Source: Bugula neritina (Eukaryota > Bryozoa > Gymnolaemata > Cheilostomatida > Bugulidae). Taken from it: DNA of 64,000 nt. Positions 37,247-59,200 of this stretch are shown here, piece by piece; within the stretch, counting starts at the first letter, position 1, and the number at the start of each line of letters is the position of its first letter. Where the stretch lies: positions 14,807,222-14,871,221 of the forward strand of contig OZ037766.1 of NCBI GenBank assembly GCA_964035545.1, in the 5' to 3' direction. Position numbers and translations under genes: made by a program. The notes under the pieces are model-generated. The model had not been told where the DNA came from and ran no database searches. It was given only the letters and a program-made list of their open reading frames with translations.

Positions 37247-39965
37247 GCAACGCACTTGGGGAGTCTAAACTAGCTGGTGTATCCTTAGATAACATCAAGG
37301 ATGTAGAGTAACATCATGTTATATTTTTATCATAAATGCTGCTAGAAATAGCCTTGGGCTGCTATACTTGAGAACTACATTTTGTTGGCAACTCTCACTG
37401 CTGTTTTGTATCAAAATAAATTCAAAAAGCTTACATTCTGCCTGAATGTTATTGCAGAGAAGCCATTTTTCATGATACAACTTGCATGCTACTCTAAATT
37501 TTCTATAGAAAACTGAAAAGCTTAGACTACTGAAGCTTGTCCATTGTGGCTTGTTAAAATTGCTGCTGTTGACTTCTCACTATAGACAAAGGCTTTCATG
37601 TTTTGTGATCATTTAAGTTTTAATATACTTGCAATAGAGGCTTTAAAACAGTTTGGTTCATCATTTTACTACTGGTTAAGCAATTGTTCTCTTGCAATCT
37701 ATAATGTGTTTTTAAAGTGGTCCTGCCACCTGTATTGAAGGTTAGCACTGCTACTGTGGTAAAAGTCTTGTTAGTTGTTGTGACCATCCCTTCTCTAAAA
37801 TTGTCAATATCAACATTCTCAACCCGTGACTGGACATGATTATGGCAGCTGAGCAAAAAAAGTTTTTTTTCAGAAATTGCAAAATTTTGACAAAACTCTT
37901 TATAACCATGCAGCAGGAACATCTGGGTCAGTGAATTGAGCCAGGCAATTTTTATGCATTTTTAAGTAGCATTCTGCGTTACATCTTACATGATGTACTC
38001 AAAGCAGGGTGACCCAATTACACAGCCACGGTTGTAAATTTATAAGATTTAAAGCTAGTGTTACAAGTTAAAACTGAACACCCAAATATCAACCTGAGTG
38101 CCACTTGAAGTCTTTCAGTTTCACTCCAATGCTTCCTGATTAACAAAACATTGGCAAATGCAAAACATTTCTTGATAGTATAATAAAATAATACTCTTCA
38201 CAAAAGCTCAATTATGCCTGCTCAGATATGTAAATAGGGCAATGTAACATGGCCACATGCAATACATCAGCAAACTAGCTCACAAAATCTCAGCAACCAT
38301 AATGGATGATTCATAATCATTAGCTGTGCTGCTGTTACAGAATATTTGTAACTATGCTGCAATATTTTTACAAAATACAAGTTTTCGCTGTCTCTATTAT
38401 CTTGTTCAACAGTAAACTATACAGTATACGTAACAGGGAGCTCTACCTGTATAAGTAGTTTCAAGATTATTAATCAATAATTCTGTACAACATCTGCAAT
38501 TACTCACCTGTTTCTAATTACTAAGCTGTAGTATAAACAGCATACTTGTAGTAGGTTCTGTGCCTAGATATACAGTTACGAGTAGTCTATGCCTGCCAAT
38601 AAAGCTCTAGCTAGCTCACTAAAACTGGCAGCCTAGCTACATACTTGATACTAGTTGCAGTGAATCATTACCGTTCGGTCAGTTATAAGCTTGCTGCTGG
38701 CGTAGTGCTTACTTTCTACTGTGCAGACGACTTTCATGTAAATCTGGTTAGTAGATTTTTGCACTATAAATAGTGACAACTTTAGTCCTGTACTACCAGA
38801 AGAACCTGAGGGATATAGTCACTTTACCCAAGTTAGAGTTGACTTGTCACTTGTTCTAGGTGAGTCATTGTTAAATATATAACATGACAACTTCTTCGAA
38901 ATGAAACTCAAGGTACATTTTATGGCCAGAATTACAGCTTTTAAAGCATTTAAACATCTTAAAATTGCTTTAACCTTGCGTTCAGCCAATAAGTTTAAAC
39001 TCTAAGCTGAAAATGTTTGCATTCAAAAATTTGATCTCTAAATGATGGTTGTTATTTCAACAGCTTGTGAGCCCCTTCACCACCAGGTTTGTGATTTGTT
39101 GTTGTAATTTGTTATTCAGGTTGTACATATATTTATATTTATTACCACTGATTACTAGCAGCACTCAGCTATAGAACAGCATAGCTAGCCACTAGCTGCT
39201 ACCTTGATTGTTAATTTACACATTAATAGTGTAGTTGCTGATCTCTTTCTAAAGTTCAATTATTATTAGAAATCAATGTGTAAGAAGCAATAAACATAGT
39301 TAGTGCAAATGATAGTTTATACTCTATACTCTATATTAACAGTGTTACCGTCTCGTAGTCAGTAGATAGACATATTATAAGTAATAAGATCATAATTATA
39401 CAGAGTAGTAAGCCAGTATTTTACAAGCTGGATGATTGCAATCTAGAATGCAGCATAGAATATAAACAAACTCTAAAGACTAAATAATAGCATAGTTGAG
39501 ACAACCCCCTCCCAGCAACTGCTAAATAGGCTGCAAATCTGAAAGAACTTTAGTTGATTTACCTTCAGGCAGAACCAGTATAATGGAATATATTATTTTC
39601 AACTCAAAGTTTTAGAAGAAATAATCTAATATACATATATAACTATGAATAAGGTGAGACTTCAAGACTAGTTTAGTTTTAGTTTTGCAAATACCACTTA
39701 TATCTACATGTAAGTGTTAATTTCATGACAAAGCTATCAAATTATGAGAGTAGTTGCTTTACATTGCAGATTGTGAGAAATTTATCTTAGAGTAAAAATC
39801 GATTCTGCTGATAGTGCATCAGAAAAGTAAGTTACATGATGTGTGGGCACTAAGTATCTGATATGAACACACTCTGTGCAAGGTTTAATGATACCATGAT
39901 ACTTTTTATGAACATTTTGTTTTCCTAAAATGGAGTTTATATACATTGCGTTGGTTATGATAAAT
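37247..39965. other. Intergenic; one coherent ORF remnant
   Basis: A minus-strand frame at 37620-37922 (100 codons) reads like real protein, with FCQNFAISEKKLFLLSCHNH near the start. Recognisable continuation upstream to about 38040 is cut by stops. It may be a decayed gene or transposon fragment; no family was recognised. The rest shows nothing. Confidence 0.35.
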
Positions 39966-40012
39966 CTGCAAGCTAGTATGGGTCTTGCTGCAAGACCCAT
40001 ACTAGCTTGCAG
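39966..40012. repeat. Perfect hairpin, 22-bp arms, 3-nt loop
   Basis: The arms 39966-39987 and 39991-40012 are exact reverse complements around CTG. Its last base coincides with the first base of the inverted-repeat element that follows. Confidence 0.92.
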
Positions 40013-40783
40013 TGTGGGAACATTTCAATAAAATATAGTTATCTAGTTAAAGAAAGTTGATTTGTTAAAAAAATTATAACATTATAACATTCTAACAGTA
40101 ACATTCAGTAGCACCTTGCTATCTTTATTTATATATATCAGCCTCTGGCAGTATAGTTATCAGCTTATAATATACCCTAGTACACTCAGCAATTCTACAT
40201 CAAGTATGCTAATGAACATAATATTATTATACTCTCAGGCAATCAACACCTACAACAGCACTTTTTGGTACTGCTACCATTATGGTTCTAACTGCTGCAA
40301 ATCTGCAAATGTGCAAACGACTGTTAGAATAGTGAACTTTCTTAAGCTGCCAAAACTATTTTGGCTGGAGCTTCTGCTGACTTCTAATGAACATGGAATC
40401 TGCTAAGTTTACATAGTAGCAGTTTTATTATACTAATTAGAGAGGCATATGCTCATTAGGCTGTTGTATTTTGGAATGACTAATAATATGTCTAGACGAG
40501 ACACGACTCATTACCTCTCACATTCTGGCCCAGTATCCTGTGAGTCAGCAAAACACCAACAGTTGTCAAAATATGGCCTACCCCTGTGTACACTCTCTAA
40601 CATTGACTACAGCTTGTACCTGAGGCTTGGTATTATTCGAAATGGAAGTTAACACATTATATAAATATATAAACATGAAAATTGTATTTCTTGATCCTTA
40701 ATATGCTGAAATTGATGACTATTTTTTTAACAAATCAACTTTTTTTAACTAGATAACTATATTTTATTGAAATGTTCCCACAC
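40012..40783. mobile_element. Non-autonomous TIR element, 772 bp
   Basis: The ends 40012-40075 and 40722-40783 are inverted repeats of about 62 bp that begin GTGTGGGAACATTTCAATAA and differ at about one position. The interior has two small ORFs without recognisable motifs and no transposase. No target duplication was evident. Confidence 0.75.
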
Positions 40784-41149
40784 GAGAGCTGGTTCCCTGA
40801 TTCACCTCTACTAGCACGTGTATAGGTCATTCATGCAGCAATTCTGTATAAATAATATAAATACTGAGGAGCATTATACTGCCTTTGTTTGTTAATGACT
40901 GGTTTGCATTGTGTAGAATCACATATCATTGATTAGCACAATTGAGGTATGTGTATGAGCCTACAGAATCATTCAAGGTGGGGCTATTTGTATTGTAGAG
41001 CCGCGTTCACTATTAACTCTCAATATCACTCCCTGTACAGTCATTGCTTACCGGTTCAGAATTCACTGAGGTTAGCTGAAGGAAGGAAAGACTTCTGGAA
41101 CACATTGGAATTTGGATTTGCTCTTCAAAGATAACTCTAAGCTGAAAGA
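40784..41149. other. Leader/promoter region of the tetraspanin gene
   Basis: It lies between the inverted-repeat element and the tetraspanin start codon and should contain the 5' UTR and promoter. No specific element was recognised. Confidence 0.4.
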
Positions 41150-49133
<7,984 letters not shown>

Positions 49134-49652
49134 AAATAAAAACATGGCATTCCCATAAACTTATTTCAACTTTTAACACAGCTAAAGATGCAGAGCTACA
49201 TACATTAGCCTTGTTTGATACTCAATACATACTTACATACAGAATAGTACCATTAATTAAATATAAATAGTAATTCAAATGGCTGTTTAGCTTCTACTAT
49301 TTTTTAGTGTTGTAGATGGTTTTGAAAAATTAAGGGATAATTTTTCAGTTTAACTTTAATATTGGTATTAGGTTTAAGCTTCATTTACCATATACTATTC
49401 TATGCAATTTATATTATATAATTATTTAAAGTTATTTAGGTCATGATACTTTGTTGTTAATCACAATCAAGAATACACAATTGGTTTCATGATAAAATAG
49501 TTTTGCACATTTTTATTTGTTTTCTAAATAAATTACATGATATAAATTACAAAATGTATTTTCTGTAGAAGCAATAAGTTTATAATGCATAAAATAAATT
49601 TATCTCCAGTATAAGATATATGTCTAACAGTTGAACCATTTGTAGCAAGGCC

Positions 49653-50829
49653 TCAGTACAGGAAATACTTAACAGTGATAAACATGATAATACAGGTGAG
49701 TATCATTCCACCGTAAAGTATAAACTTGTCCTGGTAAGTTCGCCTTTCAATAAGTCTCATGACTGTGTTGGTTAGTCCTAGGGTGTTCATGAGATCTAGA
49801 ACCTTCTTATGAGCAGACTTTAAAGTTGACCTTTGCTCTCTCAAATTATCAAGAATACCTTGTCCTGAACCGATAAGATCATCCATTTGGCGAGATGAGT
49901 TGTGTAAACTATTGTTGTGCTGGAGTGCATGGTCAATCATTATAGAGGTATCGGCACTGTTAGGCCTAAATGTAGTTTTTAACAGTTCAGCACGATCTCG
50001 CTCTTGTTGCTCTTGCTGAAACCTAAAATATCGGTAACGGTTACTGCTTGGTATCTCAAATGCATTGATTGATAGTGACTAAAAGAGTTTACTTTCATGC
50101 AAAAAATATTCCTACAATTATATGATTTGTGCCTAATTGACACGGATTCCCCAAGTTGTGATAATTCTAGTTATAGAAAGTAAAAAAATATTGCATTTGA
50201 AAAAAAAAAATTGTATTATTATAAAAGTCAAAAATTGCAGCCTCTAAACTTTCAAAGCTGACATAGATCTTACGCCAAAGAAAGGAATACCTTAACTTTG
50301 GTAAACATATATGCTAAGTCCAGCAATAACACGCTTCCATTTGAATTTTTCCCTCATGAGACAAAATAAATCAGAGTACATAATCTACAATACTAGATCG
50401 ATATTATTTTTTGTTGAAGGCAAGTTAACCTAAACCATTACCTTTTTAAACTGGAGAATTTCAAAAATTCTTAGTTTATATTTGCTGTTACAAAAAATAA
50501 GATTAGCTGAAATATAAAACAAAATACTATTAGTCATGATATAGAATTATCAAGTACCTTCTTTGCTGTATAGATTGCAAGGCCTGCTGCAAATGCTTAC
50601 AGTCGTACTTCATTTTGTCCACATGTAGCTTAGCCTCTTCTCTTTTATTGGGAGGCTCCTTTTTGACCAAATGATCCAGCCTCTCACAGTTGTCAAGGAC
50701 TGTATTTAATTGTTTTTGTATATTTTTTTCAACTGCCTCATACTCTTCTGTAGCAACTCTTTCTGCATAAACTAATCCATTAGTGATTTCATGCAGCAGC
50801 ACCTTTGTTTGCTTTCCTAAACTATCCAT
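49653..50829 (-). CDS. GOSR2: Membrin, Golgi SNAP receptor complex member 2
   Basis: Two exons, 50558-50829 and 49653-50022, give 213 aa (human 212). This Qb-SNARE acts in ER-to-Golgi and intra-Golgi fusion. Landmarks are KKEPPNKREEAKLHVDKMKY in the N-terminal helical domain, the SNARE motif from about residue 120 with the zero-layer Gln in NLREQRSTLK, then LGLTNTVMRLIERRTYQDKF and a C-terminal tail anchor (GGMILTCIIMFITVKYFLY). The gene converges with the tetraspanin gene, with about 520 bp between their stops. An unusual feature is that almost the whole protein is in two exons. In-phase joining and end-to-end similarity make this firm. Confidence 0.97.
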
Positions 50830-52330
50830 TAGTCTGGGTGTATTGTATCAGCATTTGCTTGTATATATAGCCGTCAAACCACCTGTATCTGCAGTGAGAA
50901 TATGATAGCTTTTCCTACAAAGAGTGAGATGTTGAATGAAACATTTTATATAGCTGAGAAATACTGAAAGCATCCTAATCAATATGAGACCTTGAGATTA
51001 AAAATGTGCAATTAGTATATGTTCTGATGTGATAAAATTTAGCGTTTCAGAATCACTAAAAGAGAGTTAAACAATTAGAATCAGAAGACCAGTTTTCAAA
51101 AGTATAAAATGATGCTTCACCACATGAAAACTACAACCAATCTCAGTTAGAAAATTTTGGCTGTCTCAAGAACCAGATATAGCAGCTGTTTATTCATCAG
51201 TGAAAGTAAAAAAAGCCTCCAGATGAGTATGAAAACATCCATAATTTCCCAGTATTAATAATTTACTGCATGTTGTGTTTTTCAAACAATATTTGAATGC
51301 GAAAATGCTTTTATGTCAAAATTAAATTTAAAAAATTTCAACCCCGAAACTTGTGATATAACATTTTCCAATAGAGCTACACTTGGGCCTAAAGAACAGC
51401 CAGTATTTTACTTGACTAGAAGAACTCTGCAATTACCATTACTGCCATAGTTGCTATTAAAGATATTAGAATAATAAGACGCCAAGTTAGAAAATATGAC
51501 AAGGAACAGGATGTGGAACATTAAGATGAAAGTGGTTCAAATATTAGTGTTTTAGATGCAAAGCACAAGTTTTCAGAAGTTTAAGAAGAGAATTTTGCAA
51601 AATTATACAACAACCAGTCCATTAGAATTAGCTAATATGCTATCTATTTTGTGGGTCAACTTTAATCCAACAAATCTAGACTAGCAACCTATCCTAGTCT
51701 AACCATATCATTAACATAAACTACCTATTGACACTCAACCACAATAGTCATATCTATAAAATGTTTTTAAGAAATAAATAATTTTATCTCTCAACAAAGA
51801 TTTGATCGACCATATGTGTATAATTTTCAATACCCGATTAAACTTGAAAACTGTTCCACATATTCACTACAGCATATTGAATGTTAATATACTACAAAAA
51901 AAATAGCGTTTGCTTAAATTTATGTGATATGAATATGTCAGATCTTCTACTTTGATTTTTAGTATAAATAGAGACACAAAATACAAAAAGCAATATATAT
52001 CCCAAGTAGGAACTAAAAGACAAGCTAGAAGTAGAATAAAATAAAAATTGCCAAATGAATAAATTTAATATTTATCAATTACCATGCTGGCTTATAATGT
52101 ACATTTATTGTAAATTTATACTATAAACTATTATATGTAATCAAGATTATTATCATAATGTCTTACCAATGTACTAATATTATTTGATTTACTATTACTA
52201 TTAGATAACCTCAACTTTAAAATAATTTAAATGGATAATTGAAAGCCTTAATTATAATTTATAGTTCTATAACTGCTGTAAAACCTAAAATAAATCATTA
52301 TTGATTATGATTTTTAGTTGAAGTCAACAA
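50830..52330. other. AT-rich intergenic region
   Basis: It should contain the GOSR2 promoter and 5' UTR. No coding sequence or repeat was recognised. Confidence 0.5.
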
Positions 52331-52339
52331 TTCATTGCT

Positions 52340-54110
52340 ATGGCAAATTATATTACTGAAACATTGTAATACTAATAGTGATAGCTATACTAAATCTGAT
52401 ACTGTCAATATCATACTTAGTCTCACGGCATACATGAGAATAAGACTAAGTGAGTCTGATAGTGATGGTAGTGATACTGATGGTCACACTGACGCTACAA
52501 GTATCACCATGATTATCATTATGATTATGGATCATATGGATGAGTTGATCATAGTGATACTGATAGTCATAGTGAATCACTATCAGTATCAATACCAGTA
52601 TCACTATCAGTACTAGTAGTAGTACAATCAAGTTACTTTGGGGATGGGGGGGGGGCTAATTTATTCAATTTTATACTCATACTGATACTCACTTTGACTT
52701 AGTCTTACTCTTAGTCTTACTGATATATAGTGATACCCATACTGATAAGTCAGTGTCACTAAGTCTCACTCTTACTCAGTTACTCTTACTGTTAGATTTA
52801 GTGCTACTAACAGAGTAATAGTAACAGTAACTGACAGTGACTCAGTCTCAGTGTGAGTGACCGAGTCAGACTCAGTGTCATGAGTGTGTTGATATTATGA
52901 TTACTTTTAGTATTAGCATGACTGTTGATGTCATCGTTATTTTGACAACAAATCATATGCGATGTGAATTATGATATAGTGTGACAATCACTATCATTGA
53001 AGCCACTGTTAGTGTTGAACAGTAGTAATCACAATAGCAATGAAAATGGTTACGTGCTTGCGAACACCCGTACAGGAAGCCGTTGTTTGTCAACGCCTTC
53101 ACTGTGCTCCAGCAATAGTACGTTCTTTGTACTATCGATAAAAATTAGAAATATTGATAAAGAGTTATCTTCTTACAATATTTATTTCTTTAACTAAGCT
53201 TTAATGTAATAAAGGTGGTAATTATAAATTATAAATTAAATAAGCTATTTTTAAAATTTTAGATTATTTTCAAATCTAACTTCATATAACATGTTTGTAA
53301 ATTCAAGTAATCGAATCGACATTTTGTGGTAACAAGGTCTAAGTAATCTCATACAGGATTACCATGCTTGCTAATGCTAGCACTAGAAGTATATTCATAT
53401 TGTGATGATTACCCGATTCAGATTGACCGAGAACGATTGCCATAATGATAATCATAACGATAACCATAAGGCTAAGTCTTATGACAATTGACAAGGATTA
53501 ACGAGTGCCATGTTATTTTTATGTAGTCCTACTCATCACATTGAATTTTGTTATACTACTACTACTAGTACTAGTACTAGTACTAGTAGTACTAGTAGTA
53601 GTAGTAGTAGTACTACTACTGTACTCAGTACTAGTGTTACTCTTATGAGTCTTACTCTTACTGTTAGTGTTAGTCATAGTGTTACACTTATTCTTAATTA
53701 TAATGTTATTCAGTTAATGTTATTCAGTTAGTGAGTTAATGTTATTCAGTTAATGTTATTCAGTTAATGTTTTTCAGTTAATGTTTTTCAGTTGATGTTA
53801 TTGTTACACTTACTGTTACAATTTAACTTTCACTCTGACTTAGAGTTAGTCACTTACAGTTACACTTACTGTTACTGTTAGTGTTAACTGTTGATGTTAC
53901 TGTTTGTGTTAGACTTAGAGTTACTGTTAGTATTCCTAGTATTAGTCTTAGTCTTACTCTTACCGTTACCGGTCTTACTTTTTAGACTTACAGTTATTGT
54001 TAGTGTCACTCTTGCTCTTAGACTTATAGTTATAGTATTACTATTACTATTAGTATTAGTTATACTTATAGTTAAACTGATATTACTACTGTGAGACTTA
54101 GGCTTAGAGG
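52340..54110. repeat. Two fields of degenerate ACTGATAG / ACTAGT / TTACTGTTAG repeats
   Basis: 52340-52900 is built from GATAGTGATAC and CTCACTGAG-like words, with G9 at 52649-52657. 53545-54110 starts with ACTAGT palindromes and (GTA)n/(CTA)n, continues as TTACTCTTAG words, and includes a GTTATTCAGTTAAT tandem at about 53705-53800. ORFs here, rich in Ser/Thr or Leu/Val, are translations of the repeats. Confidence 0.75.
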
Positions 54111-56283
54111 GTCATCAAAAATGTTGCTTCTTGTCGATTTATGTTTTTACTAATTTTGATAGTGATTTGCTGATTGCATATTTAATTATATTCATATTCA
54201 TATTGCGTATTTCATCCTTGAAGCTAAAGCTAGTAGTAGTACTGCAGTTCATTCATTTTCAATTTCATAGTTCACTTGGACTTTCAATTTCATTCATTCT
54301 GATTCAGTTTTACTCGTAGTCATACTAATACTCATGCTCCGTCATGATGATGACGATGATAATTTTAGCCATACTGATGCTGATAGTCAATGTCATTCAT
54401 ATTGGCCTTGAGCTTGGCTCGAATCATTGTCACTCACTCACTTGTATTAGTGCCATTACACTTTACAGTACTTACTCCAACTCTGTGTTGATTGAACATT
54501 TAATTTTCACAAAATGTACAAATTAAATGCCTCTTTTATAACAGTGTGTTACAATAAGTGTAAAAGTGAATCAACACGGTCAGCACGGTTTAGGAGTTTT
54601 TCATTTGGCTGGTGTAGAGACTAAGGTGTGTTTAATAGCCCCTAGAATTATAATTTTGGTCGCTCTGCTGACTTTTTGAGTTATGTGCTTGTTGAACTTC
54701 ATATTCTGTTGGAGTGTGATAAGAGAACTTGTCTGTCTGAGGAATGACATTGTGATTATTACCCAGTTTATAAGCGGATGTCTGGTCTGATTTGTTGAAA
54801 ACTATTGCATGATATTTAGATATGTCAGACGGCATTTTGCATATCCATTAGTATGATAATTATTATGTTATTAATTTTACTATTATTTATTATAAATTAT
54901 AACCATTATTCTAAGTAATAATAATGTTGTTAATTTAAAATTTATATTACATTTTTATTTAAATATAATATTAATTCATAATTCAAACTGAATAACGTTA
55001 TAATCTATTATTGTGACAGTAATGCTATTACTATTAGTAATAAGAGTCACTAATAGTAACATTATGACTTACGAAAAAGAATGAATATTGGCAATACTAA
55101 CACTAACAATTTCGGTTCATAAATTGATTCTTGCGGATACTAAAAATAAAATTTAAATTTTTAATGACTAATGGTAATAGTAATACTTATTAAGTTATAG
55201 TATCACTTATAGTTGTAGCAAGAAATTTTTAGGTCCACTTCAGCTTATAGAGTTAGTTACTAACTCCAAACCAGGATATATAAGACTGCAAAATTTCGCT
55301 CATTCTAGCCAGGCTATTTGTTAAATAAACAATGTTTTGATTACAAAAAAATGGTTGTTTCTAATAAAATATGTAGATTAATGTTAATTAGTTATGATAA
55401 TCATAGGTCTTAACTTCAGATGTAGTATTAAACTTAAATTGACAATCCCTATCAGTGAAGCACAAATGTAATGAATTGTACGTATAGTTAATAATATTGA
55501 TTGCAATTAAAATTGTCTAATAGGCGTTTGGATTGTTGATAGCTATATTCATAATGATTCTGAATTGGAACAGTTGATAAAAAAGTTTTGATAAATATAA
55601 ATATTTGGGATTAAATCTGATGAAATCTTTTTATCATATTCCTCATAATATTGATTAATATTTATAAATACCGAACCTGGTATTTAATTTCACAGTTTGT
55701 ATCACCAATACCATATGTTATAGCTATCCAATTTGCAATCCCATAATGATTATGTGATAAGTCTTTGGTTTTTAGCTCGTCACAAATAACTTTAGTCACC
55801 AAATCGTATATAAGATAATAATTGTGTTTGATTTTGAAGTTTTTTTACAGAAGTTGTAATGTGTAGATGCAATTTTAAATTTACTCATTGGGAAATAATG
55901 TTGAGAACTTTGTCTAGTGGCTCTGAACAGGCAATTGAAAACTTTTTTAAATTCTGTATAATTAATTGGTTAACTTTGTTGTGCAAATTTGTATACGGGT
56001 AAATGGTTATTTTACTATGGAAATTAATTCTGTTTGGTTGAATTGGATTTGTTTTCTAACCAAAAAAGTTGTGGACTCTATTATGATTTTTATAGTTTTA
56101 TTTTTTTACCAGTGAAATTATTTCTAGAAGTTATTTGTTGCTAGTGTATTGCTTGATGTGGAAATGGTGGCAGATAGTTCACTGGGTTTTTGAGCTGTCA
56201 TAGGCTTCATTTTGGTGTGGGCTTTGATGATATAATATAAATTTATATTTTATATTTGCAGACACTACCTGCTCTGATTCAAC
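54111..56283. other. AT-rich intergenic region and PDCD11 leader
   Basis: An acceptor, TATTTGCAG, at about 56253-56261 starts the exon that carries the PDCD11 start codon, so a non-coding 5' exon should lie upstream. A 67-codon minus-strand ORF at 54632-54835 has no recognisable feature. Nothing else was recognised. Confidence 0.5.
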
Positions 56284-59200
56284 ATGAATGCAGAAGTTTG
56301 TTTCCCTCGTGGAGGAACAGAAAAACTAAGCAAGCGAACCGTGTTTAATGAAGATGGCGAAATAATTCCAACTACCAAATCTAGTAATAATAAAGCAAAC
56401 AGCAAATTAAAGGTAATCATTAGCACTGGTTGTTATTTTGTGATTGAAAACCTGTGTTGGGTGTAAGACTGTTGCATTGTATGTCTCTTATTTTAGATAA
56501 TTTTGACATGACGCAGTCAAATACGCATAAGTTATTATCGCTAATCGCCTTAAAATCAATATGATATTCCTTTACCTTTGTTACGCTTCTTTTAGATACT
56601 AACTTTGGTATGTTGTTGAAATCTTATTAGTGACCACGTTTTTAAAATTGTGAGAAAATCCCGATGTTTGCCAGTACTCTACCAGTCCAATATTGTAGCC
56701 GAATTTTGCTGGCAAAGTCAGTAAAGCTAAAAGCTTTACCAAGACAGCAACCCCGGGGTCAAAAAATGCCAAAGGTAAGACTAAAAAGGTGAAAGCTGTA
56801 GCTGAGGTCATAAAGAAGGTATACGAAGAAGATTCAGTCGTCTTTGTCCCTGAAAGGCTTTCAACAAAGGTGTGTTTAAGATAATCACTTCTTTTCGATA
56901 TAATATATTTTACTTCATTTTTTCGTTATCGGTCATTTTAGTTATTTTAGTCATTATGAACATCATTTTCATGGTTTTACTGCCTCAATCATTTTACTTT
57001 TTATTATATAAATATAGTGATGTGCATTCTGATCTATGAAGGAATTGAAGCTTAATTAACTTTTGCAGAAAGTAGTGAAGGGTACTTTGCTATTGGCAGC
57101 CATTAAGGAAATACGTGATTACGAGCTACGTGTGAATTTACCAAATAATCTCATTGGCTCGGTGTCAATTACCAATATGTCAGATGGTTACACTGGTCTA
57201 CTAAAAAGATTTGCGCAATCTGCTGATGACCAACTTCAGCTAGAGGTGCGTTCAAAAATATGTTTGCATTTTATTTTTTTAATGCAAGGTTGATGTTTGT
57301 TACTAAAATTTCTTAATATTAGATGTTGTGCAATAACTTGGTTATGTTTTTAGGAGTTGCACTCTCTTGGTGAACTATTCAATGTAGGTCAGATAATTCC
57401 CTGCATTTGTGTGGATGAAGCTAATAGCAGTCAACTTTTACAACTATCTGTTAACCCCAAACACCTACACGATAATTTACAGCCACAGAATTTACACAAA
57501 GACTTGGTGAGTAATGCAATTCAATTTTTAATTTTCTACACGTTATGTTGTTTACAAAAATGCTTTTGCCTACGTTCTTCATTTTTCTATGCACATGGAA
57601 GTCATTGCTATTATAGTGGTTTTGCTGTACAGTGTAAGTTTTGGAATGTTTTTAGGTTATTTATGGATGTGTGAATGGTGTTGAGGACCATGGCTATCGC
57701 ATAGACATTGGAGTATCAAACATCACTGCCTTTATGCCCAAAACTGGGACTGATAAAGGTAAAGAGGATCGCATTGAGGTTTCTGCTCTTGAGAGTTTTT
57801 TTTAATTAATAGGAAGTCAAAATACAAACTCCTATTTACTATTTTATTTATTGTAAAGTGGAAGTCTACAAATTGGTTAACATTTTTGTGTTAGAACTTG
57901 ATGGATCTTGTGTTGCCATAATGGCACCATATGAGCATCACTAAAGTTGTCTTCTTTACACTACTAACAACAACCAATGCTTATTTTATCCAGTGATTTC
58001 TCCATGCATTGCTCCAAACTTCAACTGGCTAGGAGTAGCATATTCTATGTTAAGCTATAGATATATTCACACAGAAAACAACACAATAAAAGCAGCTTTT
58101 TTTTCTGCGTTCAGCATCACTCGTTTAAAAAGTGAGCTCAGAAAAAGTTCCAGATTAAAATTACTGAACCCAAGTCTGGCAGGTTTGTGGTGCAACAGTC
58201 ACTGCCTAACCTGTATTGTGTTTTTAGTTCGTGTTTTCTTATATTGTACTCTTATAGGCAAGCACTACTGTGTATCCCATGTATTTTTAGGTCTCTATGT
58301 TGGCTCCATGAGGCGGTTCTGTGTAACAGAATCTGATGTAATGGGGTTGATATCTGGTGAGACACGTACAGTTACAGTCAATCTGCTGACTTCCACTGGT
58401 AAACCTGAGGTATGTTACTGCGAATGCCCTGTAGGATATGTGGGGATGTTGAATGAAGTGTTGTGTGAATGAATTGTACAATCTTAATATGATTTCTTAG
58501 TTTTGCCGTTGTGAAAGATCTTTGTAGCTGTGTAAAGCAATTGGTTGTAATTGTATGAGCATACACAAAATAACTATTAGTACTAAGATCCTAAAGCTCT
58601 ACCAACGATAAACAAGAAAACTGTTGCTACATGGGTCCTATTTTTGGTTGTAACTTGCAGCAAGCTCGCTCAAAGGACGTAACGTTCAACTCATTGCTGC
58701 CGGGTATGCTAGTAGAGGCCAAAGTTCACGCTCGTAAGACGGAAGGCTTGGTCGTGCAAATGGCAGCGCTCAAAGGCTATGTCCATATCACTCATCTTAC
58801 TCAACATGTCAAAGATTTCCTGCCCGATGAAATGGTATAGAATAGTTACTCTTTGGAATTGTGCCCTCTTGAGTAGCTACAATCTTTTTTAAAGAACAAT
58901 TCTAACGTATGAAAGGTGATTCTGTTCTACATTAAACTTTAAATAAAGTATTGTGAATAATGATTTGTTACAGAGCAAGTTCCGTGTGTTGTCAGTCAAC
59001 ACTGCCACTAAGTACATTCATCTGACTGCCCTGCCTTGCCTGTTGAATAGCATAGATAGCTGTGGTGCCGGGCCTATGAACGTGCCTTTAGGTGAGCCTG
59101 TCAACATCATCCTCAACAAGATTGTAGACAAGTATGTGTTCCTGAAATCTGAAGATACCGCTGCATCTTATATGGGGGTGAGAGTTTATATTATCACTTA

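Noticed and set aside
40116-40652. Two ORFs inside the 772-bp inverted-repeat element
   Set aside because: There are no transposase motifs, and composition is that of AT-rich non-coding DNA.
54632-54835. 67-codon minus-strand ORF
   Set aside because: No motif, no splice partners and no neighbour support; this length is expected by chance.
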